A stretch of DNA of 64,000 bases from Nonomuraea montanisoli (GTDB lineage Bacteria; Actinomycetota; Actinomycetes; Streptosporangiales; Streptosporangiaceae), in NCBI RefSeq assembly GCF_013363975.1, contig NZ_JABWGN010000008.1, positions 248,001 through 312,000 on the forward strand. Reading direction: 5' to 3'. Position 1 is the first letter of the stretch; every line of letters starts with the position of its first letter. Under the pieces are notes generated by a model. It was not told the DNA's origin. It saw nothing but the letters and a program-made list of their open reading frames with translations, and did not search any database. Positions 49,578-57,746 of the stretch are shown piece after piece. A program made the position numbers and the translations under genes.

Positions 49578-50753
49578 ATGTCCGGGGTGCTGGTGCTGAT
49601 GGGATCGGGCGAGACGAGCCCGACCATGGTGGAGGTCCACCGCTCCGTGGCCCGGCGGCTCCCGGCGGGCGCGCGGGCCGTCCTCCTCGACACGCCGTAC
49701 GCCTTCCAGGAGAACCGCGCCGACATCAGCGCCCGCGCCCGCCGCTACTTCGCGCGCAGCGTCGGTCTCCAGGTGGAGGTGGCCGAGGGCGTCGCGGGCG
49801 CCGACTGGGTGTTCTCGGGGCCGGGCAGTCCCACGTACGCGCTGGAACACTGGATCGACGGGCCCGTGGGCGGCGACCTGCGGGCCCGCGTCCGGGCCCG
49901 GCGCGGCGCGACCGTCCTCGCCTCGGCGGCGGCCTGCACCGCCGGGGTGGCGACGGTGCCCGTGTACGAGATCTACAAGGTGGGCGCGGAACCGCACTGG
50001 CGGCCGGGACTCGACCTGCTGGAGCCGCTCGGGCTGCGGGTCGTCGTGATCCCCCACTTCGACAACGCCGAGGGCGGCACCCACGACACCCGCTTCTGCT
50101 ACCTGGGGGAGCGGCGGCTGTCGCGGATGGAGCGGGAGCTGCCGCCGGGCACCGCCGTTCTCGGCCTCGACGAGCACACCGCCGTCCTCGTGGACCTCCG
50201 TACCGAGGAGGTGGAGGTGGCCGGCCGCGGCGGCCTGACGATCCGCCGGCCGGACACACGGGCGGTGCTGCCCGCGGGCAGCCGGCTCACCCTGGGCGAG
50301 CTGCGCCGCCTGGCGGAGGGCGGCGGCGCGGCCGTCACGCCGCCGGCGCCGCCCCCGGCCGAGGCGGCGCGCCAGGTGACGCTGGAGGAGACGATCCGCG
50401 CCTGCGAGTGCCGCTTCCAGGAGGCGGTGACCCGGAGCGACCCGCCGGCCGCCGCCCGGGCCGTGCTCGACCTGGAGGCCGAGCTGGTCAGGTGGTCGGC
50501 CGACACCGAGGAGGACGAAGGCGGCGTCGACCAGGCCCGTGACCTCATGCGGCTGCTCATCGCCCGGCTGGGCGAGGCGGCGTCCGAGGCCGGGGTGCGC
50601 CGCCTCGCCGGGCCGTTGCTGGCACTGCGCGACGAGCTGCGCCGGGCCGGCCGCTACGCCGACGCCGACGCGCTCAGGGACGCGATGGGCCGGGGCGGCG
50701 TCCTGGTCGAGGACACCCCTGACGGCCCTCGCTGGACGCCCCGCCCCGACTGA
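49578..50753 (+). CDS. Peptidase E/cyanophycinase-like domain fused to a CysRS C-terminal-like domain
   Basis: The 391-residue protein starts MSGVLVLMGSGETSPTMVEV and has WVFSGPGSPTYALEHW and ASAAACTAGVATVPVYEIYK. That is the class I glutamine-amidotransferase-like fold of peptidase E, though the usual G-x-S-A-G nucleophile elbow is altered. Residues from about 268 look like the anticodon-binding tail of cysteinyl-tRNA synthetase: ECRFQEAVTRSDPPAAARAV, LALRDELRRAGRYADADALR and VLVEDTPDGPRW. No synthetase catalytic motif is present. GGAGG-like bases precede the ATG. Function unknown; databases may call such proteins CysRS because of the tail. Confidence 0.72.
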   Translation: MSGVLVLMGSGETSPTMVEVHRSVARRLPAGARAVLLDTPYAFQENRADISARARRYFARSVGLQVEVAEGVAGADWVFSGPGSPTYALEHWIDGPVGGDLRARVRARRGATVLASAAACTAGVATVPVYEIYKVGAEPHWRPGLDLLEPLGLRVVVIPHFDNAEGGTHDTRFCYLGERRLSRMERELPPGTAVLGLDEHTAVLVDLRTEEVEVAGRGGLTIRRPDTRAVLPAGSRLTLGELRRLAEGGGAAVTPPAPPPAEAARQVTLEETIRACECRFQEAVTRSDPPAAARAVLDLEAELVRWSADTEEDEGGVDQARDLMRLLIARLGEAASEAGVRRLAGPLLALRDELRRAGRYADADALRDAMGRGGVLVEDTPDGPRWTPRPD

Positions 50754-50806
50754 GGTTCATCGCGCGGGACGTCGCACGGGCGCGCTGCCCGCGTGCCGTC
50801 CTCGCC

Positions 50807-50972
50807 GCATGGGGGTCTGCCCCGCACCGGGTCTGCCTGCATGGGGGTGTGCCCCGCGTGGGGTACTGCACCGCATGGGGTACTGCACCGCATGGGGTGT
50901 GCCCGCATAGGGCTTGCACCGCATGGAGGCGTGTGCCCGCATGGGGGTCTGCCTGCGTGGGGGCTCGCCCGC
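50807..50972. repeat. Imperfect 15-18 bp tandem repeat, about ten copies
   Basis: The unit CGCATGGGGT-N-TGC-C recurs about ten times with varying length between 15 and 18 bp; the two best adjacent copies are CGCATGGGGTACTGCAC. It fills most of the 302-bp gap between convergent genes. No stop-bearing gene end is copied here, unlike the other repeats. No gene is seen in this gap. Confidence 0.8.
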
Positions 50973-51055
50973 CTGATGTGCTTTCCCGCACGTGGCGGTC
51001 CCATGGTTTCCGGTGGCGTTCCCTCACGGGGACCCCGGAGGGCGCCCGGCCGGGG

Positions 51056-52054
51056 TCACCAGTCGTCGCCGCCGCCCTCGTCGTCGCTCTCGAAGATCTC
51101 CTCGATCGCCTCGCCCGCGAGGTAGCCGCCCACGAGACCGGCCGCGCCCGCCGCCGCCACCGCGCCGAGACCCGCACCGCCGCCGTGGTGACCGCCGTGG
51201 TGCCCGCCGTGGTGGTCGGCGTAGTGGCTGCCGTGGCCGAAGCCGTGACCGGAATCGTGGCCGCCGTGCCCGTGGTGGCCGCCGAAGTGCGCCAGGCCGC
51301 CCAGCCAGCGGTCGATCTCGCCCGCCCAGTCCATGGCCGACGCCTCGTCGTGGCTCACACGGAAGCGGCCGATCGCGTCGCCCGAACCGCCGAACCGGCC
51401 GCTGCGCTTGTCCGCCTCCAGGATCACCTCCAGCCCGTGCGGGTCGGCGACGAACGTCAGCTCCACCTCGCCGACCTGACCGGCGTACCGGGGCGGCGGG
51501 TAGAACTCGATCTCCTGGAAGAACGGCAGCTCCTGCCGCACCCCGTAGATCTGCCCGACCTCCACGTCCGCGGACCGGAACTGGAAGCCCAGCTCCAGGA
51601 ACGACCGCAGCACCCGTAGCTGCGACGGCAGCGGCTCGACCGAGACCGGGTCGAGGTCGCCCTTGTCGACGGCCTTGGCGATGGCCAGCTCGGTGCGCAC
51701 GCCCACGGCCATGCCGGCCAGGGGCTGCCCCTCGACCTCGTTCAGCGGCGTCTCCCACGGCAGCGTGATCTGGAACGGGATCACCCGCTGCTCCTTCTCC
51801 GCCAGCCGGAACGGGCCGGACACCTGGACGCGGTGGAACTCCGCGAGGCCGCTCGCCTCGCCCTCGCCGCCCTCGATCTCGACACCGGCGACCAGACCGA
51901 GCGTGATGTGCTCGATGTCGGCGTCGAAGTCACCGCCGGCGAGGCGTACCTCGCCGCTCAGCGCACCGCCCGGCCGGACGAGCGGCGTCGCGAGGACGGT
52001 GTCCACCGAGGGCGCGCCCACGCCGAGAGCGCCGAGCATGCGTTTGAAGACCAC
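51056..52054 (-). CDS. spo0M: Spo0M-family sporulation-control protein with His-rich segment
   Basis: The 332-residue protein begins VVFKRMLGALGVGAPSVDTV and has the arrestin-like core VRPGGALSGEVRLAGGDFDA, IPFQITLPWETPLNEVEG and VEVGQIYGVRQELPFFQEIE of Spo0M, a cytoplasmic protein tied to sporulation control. The region of about 280-315 holds some 13 histidines in under 40 residues (HHGHGGHDSGHGFGHGSH). A glycine/alanine-rich hydrophobic stretch and acidic end follow. AGGAG lies eight bases before the GTG at 52054, which decides the start over the GTG at 52063. Confidence 0.87.
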   Translation of the reverse strand: MVFKRMLGALGVGAPSVDTVLATPLVRPGGALSGEVRLAGGDFDADIEHITLGLVAGVEIEGGEGEASGLAEFHRVQVSGPFRLAEKEQRVIPFQITLPWETPLNEVEGQPLAGMAVGVRTELAIAKAVDKGDLDPVSVEPLPSQLRVLRSFLELGFQFRSADVEVGQIYGVRQELPFFQEIEFYPPPRYAGQVGEVELTFVADPHGLEVILEADKRSGRFGGSGDAIGRFRVSHDEASAMDWAGEIDRWLGGLAHFGGHHGHGGHDSGHGFGHGSHYADHHGGHHGGHHGGGAGLGAVAAAGAAGLVGGYLAGEAIEEIFESDDEGGGDDW

Positions 52055-52247
52055 GGGTTGCACTCCTGTCGATCAGACCGATGACTGATGTCGAACGGCA
52101 AACGATCATCGCTGGGCTGTGGTTCCGGAACGCGCGGCGAGATTATCAGCCGGCGACCTCGTTCGAAGGCCGGTCGGGCGGTAACGCCGCGCCGAGCCGG
52201 GCGGATGAACCACTGGCAGTGTTCGGTTGATCACTGAGGGGGTGGAC

Positions 52248-52724
52248 GTGTCCGGGTTCGTCCGTGCGCTCGGCATGGTGCCGGTCATCGTGGGGCTGGC
52301 CGTCGCGCTCGGCGCCTGCGGGAGCGAGCCCGCCGGGCCCGACGGCCCCACCGGCTCGGGGTTCACGGTCAGCGGGCAGCCCGGCGGCGGGGAGCCCGGC
52401 GGCGGGTCCGGCACTCCGTCCGGCACTCCTGCGTGGACCGGCTCCCCGAGCGCGGAACCGTCACCCAGCGCGTCATCGGAGCCCTCCCGGGACGACGCCC
52501 CGCCCAGCCCGTCGCACAGCCGGACCCGGACCCATCGGCCGTGTCCGAGCGGTGGCGGTGACCCCGTACTGCCGCCCTGTCCGTCGCTGGTGTCGTCCGG
52601 CACGCCGACGACGACCCTCAGCGCCGCGCTGCCCACGGGCACCCCGGATCCCTCCACGCCGTCGCCGCTGGAGGACGCCTCGCCCGAAGCCCCGACGTCT
52701 CTCGTCCCCTCCCCGGCCCCATGA
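52248..52724 (+). CDS. Small Pro/Ser/Thr-rich lipoprotein
   Basis: The 158-residue protein starts at GTG 52248 (GAGGGGG upstream) and has a lipoprotein signal VPVIVGLAVALGAC with the lipobox cysteine. The rest is low-complexity Pro, Ser, Thr and Gly with a central GGGDPVLPPCPSL. No known domain. Its stop overlaps the start of the next gene (ATGA), so the two are coupled. Likely an extracellular spacer or stalk; function not recognised. Confidence 0.7.
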   Translation: MSGFVRALGMVPVIVGLAVALGACGSEPAGPDGPTGSGFTVSGQPGGGEPGGGSGTPSGTPAWTGSPSAEPSPSASSEPSRDDAPPSPSHSRTRTHRPCPSGGGDPVLPPCPSLVSSGTPTTTLSAALPTGTPDPSTPSPLEDASPEAPTSLVPSPAP

Positions 52725-53917
52725 CGGCGGCCGGACCCGCGCCCGCACCGGCACCCGACCCGGCCGCCGCCTCGCCCGCCACCTCCTCCACGACGCCGGC
52801 CGCACCTGCGGCTTCGCCCACGTCCGCACCACCGCCCACGTCCGCACCACCGCCCGCGTCCGCGACGCCTTCACCGGCCCCGGCCGAGAGGCAGGGGAAG
52901 GGCGCGCCGGCGGGCAGGGGAGCGGGAGCGGGGAAGGGGCGGACGGCGCCGGTGGGGGAGAGGGCGCGGAAGGCGGCAGGAGGCGCGAGGGGAGGCAAAG
53001 GCGCAAGGGCCCGCGAAGGCGCCGGTCCCCGCGAAGGCGGCGGCCCCCGCGAAGGCAAGGGGGCGTTCGACGCGATCGGGCTGATCACCGTGCTGGTCAG
53101 CGTGGGCGCGGCCGTCCTGCTCTACATGGGCTGGGCCTACCTCGACGGCTACCTCCGGCTGTTCAGCCTGCGGCCCACCGACATGGGGTTCGGCGTCCAC
53201 GAGTACGCCCTCTACGGCGTCAACCTGCTCTCGCCCGGCATCGCCCCCTGGCTGGCCGCCGTCCCGCTGGCCCTCGCGGCGGCGGCGCACCGGGCGCGTC
53301 TGGCCGCGTCCGTCCCGGTACGGCTGCGCGCCGCGGGCCGGTGGCTCGCCGCCCGCAGGGCGGTACGCCTGGTCGTGGACCTGCGCTTCGCCGGGGTCGT
53401 CCTGACCACGCTCGCCCTGGTGTTCGCGCTGGTGGGGGTGGGCGCCTGGGGCGTGAGCACCTATCACGTGATCGTGCCGCTGGTCTTCGGCCCGCTGCTG
53501 CTCACCTGGCCCCTGCGCGGCCGGCCGTACAGCAGGGTGGCCTTCGCCACGAGCGCCGGGATCGCGATCCTCTGCCTGCTGTGGACGGGCGGCCTCTACG
53601 CCCAGGAGCGCGGCGGCCGCAACGCCGAGCAGGTGGCCGCGACGCTGGCCGGCCGCACCCAGGTGGCGATCTACTCGGCCGGGACCCTCGCGCTCAACGC
53701 CCCCGGCGTGACGCCCGAGCACTTCCCCGCGGGCGCTTTCAAACACCGCTACACCGGCCTGCGGCTGCTCCTGGCGCGCGGCGAGCGCTACTACCTCGTC
53801 CCCGTCATCACGCTGGAGCAGTGGAAGGCGGGGGACGGGCGGACGTTCGTGCTGAAGGAGAACGACGACCTCCGCGTCGAGCTCATGCCCGGAACCCGCC
53901 AGGAGCAGCCCGGCTGA
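52721..53917 (+). CDS. Membrane protein with long disordered N-terminal tail
   Basis: The 398-residue protein has a roughly 110-residue tail of Ala, Pro, Gly, Ser then Arg/Lys-Gly (GGKGARAREGAGPREGGGPR). Then come about five membrane segments starting AIGLITVLVSVGAAVLLYMG. The C-terminal domain (VAIYSAGTLALNAPGVTPEH, ERYYLVPVITLEQWKAG) is predicted to be soluble. It begins inside the stop of the lipoprotein gene. No function recognised. The charge pattern of the tail suggests binding to nucleic acid or polymer, which is inference. Confidence 0.75.
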   Translation: MTAAGPAPAPAPDPAAASPATSSTTPAAPAASPTSAPPPTSAPPPASATPSPAPAERQGKGAPAGRGAGAGKGRTAPVGERARKAAGGARGGKGARAREGAGPREGGGPREGKGAFDAIGLITVLVSVGAAVLLYMGWAYLDGYLRLFSLRPTDMGFGVHEYALYGVNLLSPGIAPWLAAVPLALAAAAHRARLAASVPVRLRAAGRWLAARRAVRLVVDLRFAGVVLTTLALVFALVGVGAWGVSTYHVIVPLVFGPLLLTWPLRGRPYSRVAFATSAGIAILCLLWTGGLYAQERGGRNAEQVAATLAGRTQVAIYSAGTLALNAPGVTPEHFPAGAFKHRYTGLRLLLARGERYYLVPVITLEQWKAGDGRTFVLKENDDLRVELMPGTRQEQPG

Positions 53918-53948
53918 GCCGGAGGACTCCCGCCCCGGCGCGGAGACC

Positions 53949-55352
53949 TCACCCGGCGCGGGCGAGGCCCAGCAACGCGGCGGCGGACGGGGCCGACGGG
54001 AGGGCGCGGGCCGCCGCCAGCAGCTCCTCCACCGCCTCCGCCCGCAGCGCCCGTCCCGCGTTCGAACGGAACTTGACCTCCAGCTCCTCCCGCGTCAGCG
54101 GCCGCTCCGGCCCGCCCCGCGAGGAGTCCACCCGGTGCTCCCGCGTGGAGCCGTCGCGCAGCCGTACCCGGAGCACCGCCGCGAACGCCCGCGGGAACAG
54201 CTCCGAGGCCCGCTCGTCCGCCACGCACCGCACCCGCACCGCCAGCGCGAGCGCGTCCTCGTCGAGGGCGGCGAAGTCGTCCAGGTCCAGCCCGAGCCCG
54301 CCGCCGCCGAGCAGCGCGGCGGCCACGACGTACGGGCCGGAGAACTTCGCGTGGTACGGCGAGCGCGGCCGGGCCTTCTCCTGCGGCGGCTCGGCGATGG
54401 TGGCCAGCACCGGGGCCGCCACCCCCAGCTCGGCCTCCGCGACGCTCTCCGGCGCGAGCCCGCCGGCCCGCAGTGCCAGCGCGCAGTCCACGGCCGGATG
54501 GGTGAAATGGTTGGCCGGATACGGCTTGTACACCGTGCGCGGCAGCTCCCACCGCTCGCCGAGGCCCGACAGCAGCGCCTCGGCGTCGTACCGGCCGTCC
54601 AGCCACGCCCGGAAGAACCCGAACCGTCCCTCCAGCACGGTCGGCGGCCCGGTCACGCCTTCGAGCGCGAGCACCGCGGCCGACACCCCGGCGTGCGCCG
54701 CCCACCCGCAGTGGGCCCGTTTGACCGTGCCACCCGTCCGGTTGGCCTCGATGAGCCCGGACCCCATGCTGGCCGCCACCCCGGCCGCGTGCGCCACCCC
54801 CTCGGCCGGCAGCCCGAACAGCAGCCCAGCGGCCACGGCCGCCCCCAGCGTGCCGCAGATCGACGTGGCGTGCTGGCCCCGCTCGAAGAACAGCGAGGTG
54901 CGGGTCTCCGGCAGGTACGAGGCCATGCCGAGGCGCGCGCACACCTCGATCCCGGCGGCCACGGCGTCGACCAGCTCGGAGCCGGTGGCGCCCGCGGCCT
55001 CGGCGGCGGCCAGCGCGGCCGGCACCACGGACGCGCTCGGGTGCAGCACCGACGGCAGGTGCGTGTCGTCGTAGTCGAGGGCGTGCGCCAGCGTGCCGTT
55101 GACCAGCGCCGCCGACGGGGCGGGCAGCCGGTCGCCGGCGCCGATCGCGGTCGCCTCCCCGGCGCCGCTCCACCGGCGCGCCGCCCGCAGCACCGCCGGT
55201 CCCGCGTCGGCCGCCGGGTCCGCGTACGCGGCCAGGCAGTTGCCGAGGACGTCCAGCACCCGTCCCGTCACGTCGTCGCGCACCGCGTCCGGCGCGCCCC
55301 GGTCCCGGCAGTCCGCCGCGAAGGCCGCCAGCCGCTCCATGTACGTCGTCAC
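53949..55352 (-). CDS. MmgE/PrpD-family protein
   Basis: The 467-residue protein has DVLGNCLAAYADPAADAG, NGTLAHALDYDDTHLPSVLH (family signature with DDTH) and TVYKPYPANHFTHPAVDCAL, all of the MmgE/PrpD fold (2-methylcitrate dehydratase, cis-aconitate decarboxylase, iminodisuccinate epimerase). No methylcitrate synthase gene is nearby, so it is probably not a true PrpD. The GTG at 55352 has GGGAGG seven bases upstream. It follows the cyclase gene by 22 bp, and the two probably act in one catabolic route. Substrate unknown. Confidence 0.87.
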   Translation of the reverse strand: MTTYMERLAAFAADCRDRGAPDAVRDDVTGRVLDVLGNCLAAYADPAADAGPAVLRAARRWSGAGEATAIGAGDRLPAPSAALVNGTLAHALDYDDTHLPSVLHPSASVVPAALAAAEAAGATGSELVDAVAAGIEVCARLGMASYLPETRTSLFFERGQHATSICGTLGAAVAAGLLFGLPAEGVAHAAGVAASMGSGLIEANRTGGTVKRAHCGWAAHAGVSAAVLALEGVTGPPTVLEGRFGFFRAWLDGRYDAEALLSGLGERWELPRTVYKPYPANHFTHPAVDCALALRAGGLAPESVAEAELGVAAPVLATIAEPPQEKARPRSPYHAKFSGPYVVAAALLGGGGLGLDLDDFAALDEDALALAVRVRCVADERASELFPRAFAAVLRVRLRDGSTREHRVDSSRGGPERPLTREELEVKFRSNAGRALRAEAVEELLAAARALPSAPSAAALLGLARAG

Positions 55353-55374
55353 CACACCGCCTCCCGGCCGTACA

Positions 55375-56208
55375 TCAGCCCTCGGACGCACCGAGGCCCT
55401 CGGAGCCGCCGAGGACGGCGAGCGGCCGGACGGGCGCCCCCGTGGCTCCCACGATCGGCAGCGGGTTGAGCACGAGCAGGAACTCGCGCGCCCCCGAGTC
55501 CAGCAGCTCGTCCAGCCGCATGGTCTCCACGATGTTGACGCCCGACTCCACCAGCATGATCCGGTGGACCGGCAGCGTGGCGTGCCCGCGGCCCGGCGGC
55601 ACGTGCTCGAAGGCGATGGTCTCGCCGCCGACCACCCGCGGCCGGCGCGCGGCCAGCCAGCGCGCCGCGTCCACCCCCGGCCCCGGCGCGCCGCCCCGCG
55701 CCCCCGCGAAGTCCACCTCCTGGGAGGCGGCGGCCCAGTGCCGTGACCAGCCCGTCCCGACCAGCACGGCGTCCCCCTCGCGGAGCTCCAGCCCGGCCGC
55801 GGCGCGTTCCAGGTCGTCCACCGTGACCTCGTACCCGGGCGGCAGCGCCGCGACCCCGTGCACCGCCGCGACGTCGAGCAGCACGCACCGCCCCACGTAC
55901 GGCTCGAACGCGTCGATGCCCAGCTCGGCGAACCCGTCCTGGGACATGACCTCGGCCGCGGGCCGCCCGCCGTGCAGCAGGCCGTCCTGCGAGACGTGCG
56001 CGAGCGCGTCCACGTGGGTGCCGACGTGGGCGCCCGTCACGATGATCTCGTTGGCGGCCGAGCCGCCGCCGGGCCGGACGAGGTCGCCGTGCCGGCGCTC
56101 CAGCGTCATCCGGAACGGCGGATGGTTCGGGGACTGCGGCATGCCCTTGCGCATCGGCTGCGCGAGGTCGAGCACGCGCGCCCCTTCCAGGGCCTTCCAC
56201 AGCGGCAT
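55375..56208 (-). CDS. Cyclase-family metal hydrolase (kynurenine formamidase-like)
   Basis: The 277-residue protein has GAHVGTHVDALAHVSQDG, the H-x-G-T-H-x-D metal-binding motif of the cyclase/KynB family, and later RIMLVESGVNIVETMRLDEL. Members hydrolyse amides, lactams or formamides using Zn or Mn. The ATG at 56208 has GGAG six bases upstream; a GTG at 56220 is also in frame. It lies between the ATPase gene (22 bp) and the MmgE/PrpD gene (22 bp). Together with the latter it suggests ring or amide cleavage followed by a hydration or decarboxylation step. Confidence 0.84.
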   Translation of the reverse strand: MPLWKALEGARVLDLAQPMRKGMPQSPNHPPFRMTLERRHGDLVRPGGGSAANEIIVTGAHVGTHVDALAHVSQDGLLHGGRPAAEVMSQDGFAELGIDAFEPYVGRCVLLDVAAVHGVAALPPGYEVTVDDLERAAAGLELREGDAVLVGTGWSRHWAAASQEVDFAGARGGAPGPGVDAARWLAARRPRVVGGETIAFEHVPPGRGHATLPVHRIMLVESGVNIVETMRLDELLDSGAREFLLVLNPLPIVGATGAPVRPLAVLGGSEGLGASEG

Positions 56209-56230
56209 TCGCGGCTCCACCAGGTCGTCG

Positions 56231-57511
56231 TCAGCGGCGGGGAGGGTCGATGCGGGCGCCGTCCAACGTGAAGATCATCAGGCGGGAGGTGTCCACGCCG
56301 ACCTTGGCGGCGTCGCCCGCGCGCCAGGCCGGTCGCCCGCCGACGCGGACGATGAGGTCGGCGCGCCGGTGGTGGCCGCTGCCGAGGTGCTGCCCGGTCT
56401 GCTCCTGGTCCTGGCGTTCCTCCTCGTGCCCGAACATCCGCTTGACGAACGCGCCGATCCGGCCGGAGCCGTTCTGGCGGCCGTTCGCGCGCGCCCTCGG
56501 GTCCGGCGGCTCGGGCACCGGGACGGCGGGGGCGCCGCACTCGATGTAGGCGAGCCACTCGTGGCCGTGGTACTCCAGCGCCCGCACCCGCCCGAAGAAC
56601 GACGGGCCGTCGTACGACTCGGGCACCGGCGCGAGGCCGTCGGGACGCATGCCGACCAGCACCTGTCCGCCGGTGTGCTGGGAGATGGCGTACGCCCTGG
56701 GATCGCTCCAGGGGATGATCAGCCGGTGCGGCCCGAAGTCGAGCATGACGTACTGGTTCTGCGGGGTCCGGACCGTCGCGGCCAGCAGGTTGAGCTGCTG
56801 GGAATTGAGGAACGCCGCCACGAACGCCGTCGCCGGGTCGTTGTAGATCTGCGAGGGGGTGCCGACGTCCTGCAGGACCCCGCGGTTCATGATGGCGATG
56901 CGGTCGGCCAGCGTCAGCGCCTCGACCTGGTCGTGGGTGACGTAGATGGTGGTGACGCCGAGCGATCTGACCAGCGCCGAGATCTCCATGCGCAGTTCGG
57001 TGCGCATGCCCGCGTCGAGGTTCGACAGGGGCTCGTCCATGAGGAACAGCTTGGGCTGGCGGACGATGGCCCGGCCCATCGCGACCCGCTGGCGCTGGCC
57101 GCCGGACAGGGTGCCGGGCCGGCGGTCGAGGGTCTCGTCGATGTGCAGCGCCTTGGACAGCTCGGTGACGCGCTGCCGGACGAGCTCGGGGTCGGTCTTG
57201 GAGATCTCCAGCGGGAACGAGATGTTGCCGCGGACCGTGCGGTGGGGGTAAAGGGCGCCGTTCTGGAACACCATGGCCACGTCGCGCTCGCGCGGGGCGA
57301 GGTGGTTGGCGAGCTGGCCGTCGAGCCACAGGTCGCCCTGGGTGATCTCCTCAAGTCCCGCGATCATCCGTAACAACGTGGACTTGCCGCACCCGGAAGG
57401 CCCGAGCAGGACGAGGAACTCGCCGTTTTCGGCCCGCAAGCTCAATCGGTCCACCGCCAGATGGTCGCCGGGGTAAACCTTGGTCACTTTGTCGAGAACG
57501 ACCGAGCTCAT
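56231..57511 (-). CDS. CUT1 sugar ABC transporter ATPase (MsiK/UgpC type)
   Basis: The 426-residue ATPase has Walker A GPSGCGKST (37-45), signature LSGGQRQR (135-142), Walker B LFLMDEP (155-161) and switch H193. The C-terminal OB region resembles the MsiK/UgpC/MalK family that serves sugar importers. Residues of about 328-385 are a hydrophilic insert (PDPRARANGRQNGSGR and KRMFGHEEERQDQEQTGQ) not usual in the family, and 426 is longer than the usual 370 or so. It is divergent from malR. It is the only sugar-type ATPase here, while both the ceb and mal operons lack one, so it probably powers both. Confidence 0.84.
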   Translation of the reverse strand: MSSVVLDKVTKVYPGDHLAVDRLSLRAENGEFLVLLGPSGCGKSTLLRMIAGLEEITQGDLWLDGQLANHLAPRERDVAMVFQNGALYPHRTVRGNISFPLEISKTDPELVRQRVTELSKALHIDETLDRRPGTLSGGQRQRVAMGRAIVRQPKLFLMDEPLSNLDAGMRTELRMEISALVRSLGVTTIYVTHDQVEALTLADRIAIMNRGVLQDVGTPSQIYNDPATAFVAAFLNSQQLNLLAATVRTPQNQYVMLDFGPHRLIIPWSDPRAYAISQHTGGQVLVGMRPDGLAPVPESYDGPSFFGRVRALEYHGHEWLAYIECGAPAVPVPEPPDPRARANGRQNGSGRIGAFVKRMFGHEEERQDQEQTGQHLGSGHHRRADLIVRVGGRPAWRAGDAAKVGVDTSRLMIFTLDGARIDPPRR

Positions 57512-57532
57512 GGGCCCACACCTTGCGCACGT

Positions 57533-57544
57533 GTCACCTGTGAC
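57533..57544. promoter_or_regulatory. Inverted repeat upstream of the ATPase gene
   Basis: GTCAC-CT-GTGAC lies 22 bp before the ATPase start. Its half sites resemble those of the repeat before dctA (GGTGACC). Possible operator; weak. Confidence 0.35.
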
Positions 57545-57693
57545 GGGGCTGATGGAAGAGGTAGTACATCGCGCCTTTACCGTGATGTCCACCCTTGGCA
57601 TCAAACATCTCTCATAATCGTGATTTCGTGCTGTGCTTTCGGCGCGCCCAGCCTGGAGCTCCATTCCTGCTCGTAGCCGGAAAGTCTGGAAGT

Positions 57694-57716
57694 GCTTGCG
57701 GAAATTTGCGGCAAGC
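57694..57716. promoter_or_regulatory. MalR-like operator upstream of malR
   Basis: GCTTGC (57694-57699) and GCAAGC (57711-57716) form a perfect inverted repeat with an 11-base spacer, the same spacing as the repeat before malE. It contains TTGCGGAAA, shared with the site at 33683-33701. It lies 31 bp before the malR start. Confidence 0.7.
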
Positions 57717-57746
57717 CTTTCAAGGCAGGGGCGTGCCGGAGGTAAA

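Noticed and set aside
50807-50972. CRISPR-like array
   Set aside because: Copies are adjacent, 15-18 bp, imperfect and without unique spacers. No cas genes are present. It is a tandem repeat.
52264-55074. 936-residue + frame over lipoprotein, membrane protein and MmgE/PrpD genes
   Set aside because: It crosses two same-strand genes in another frame and an opposite gene; composition is Arg/Pro/Ala/Ser-rich with no domain.
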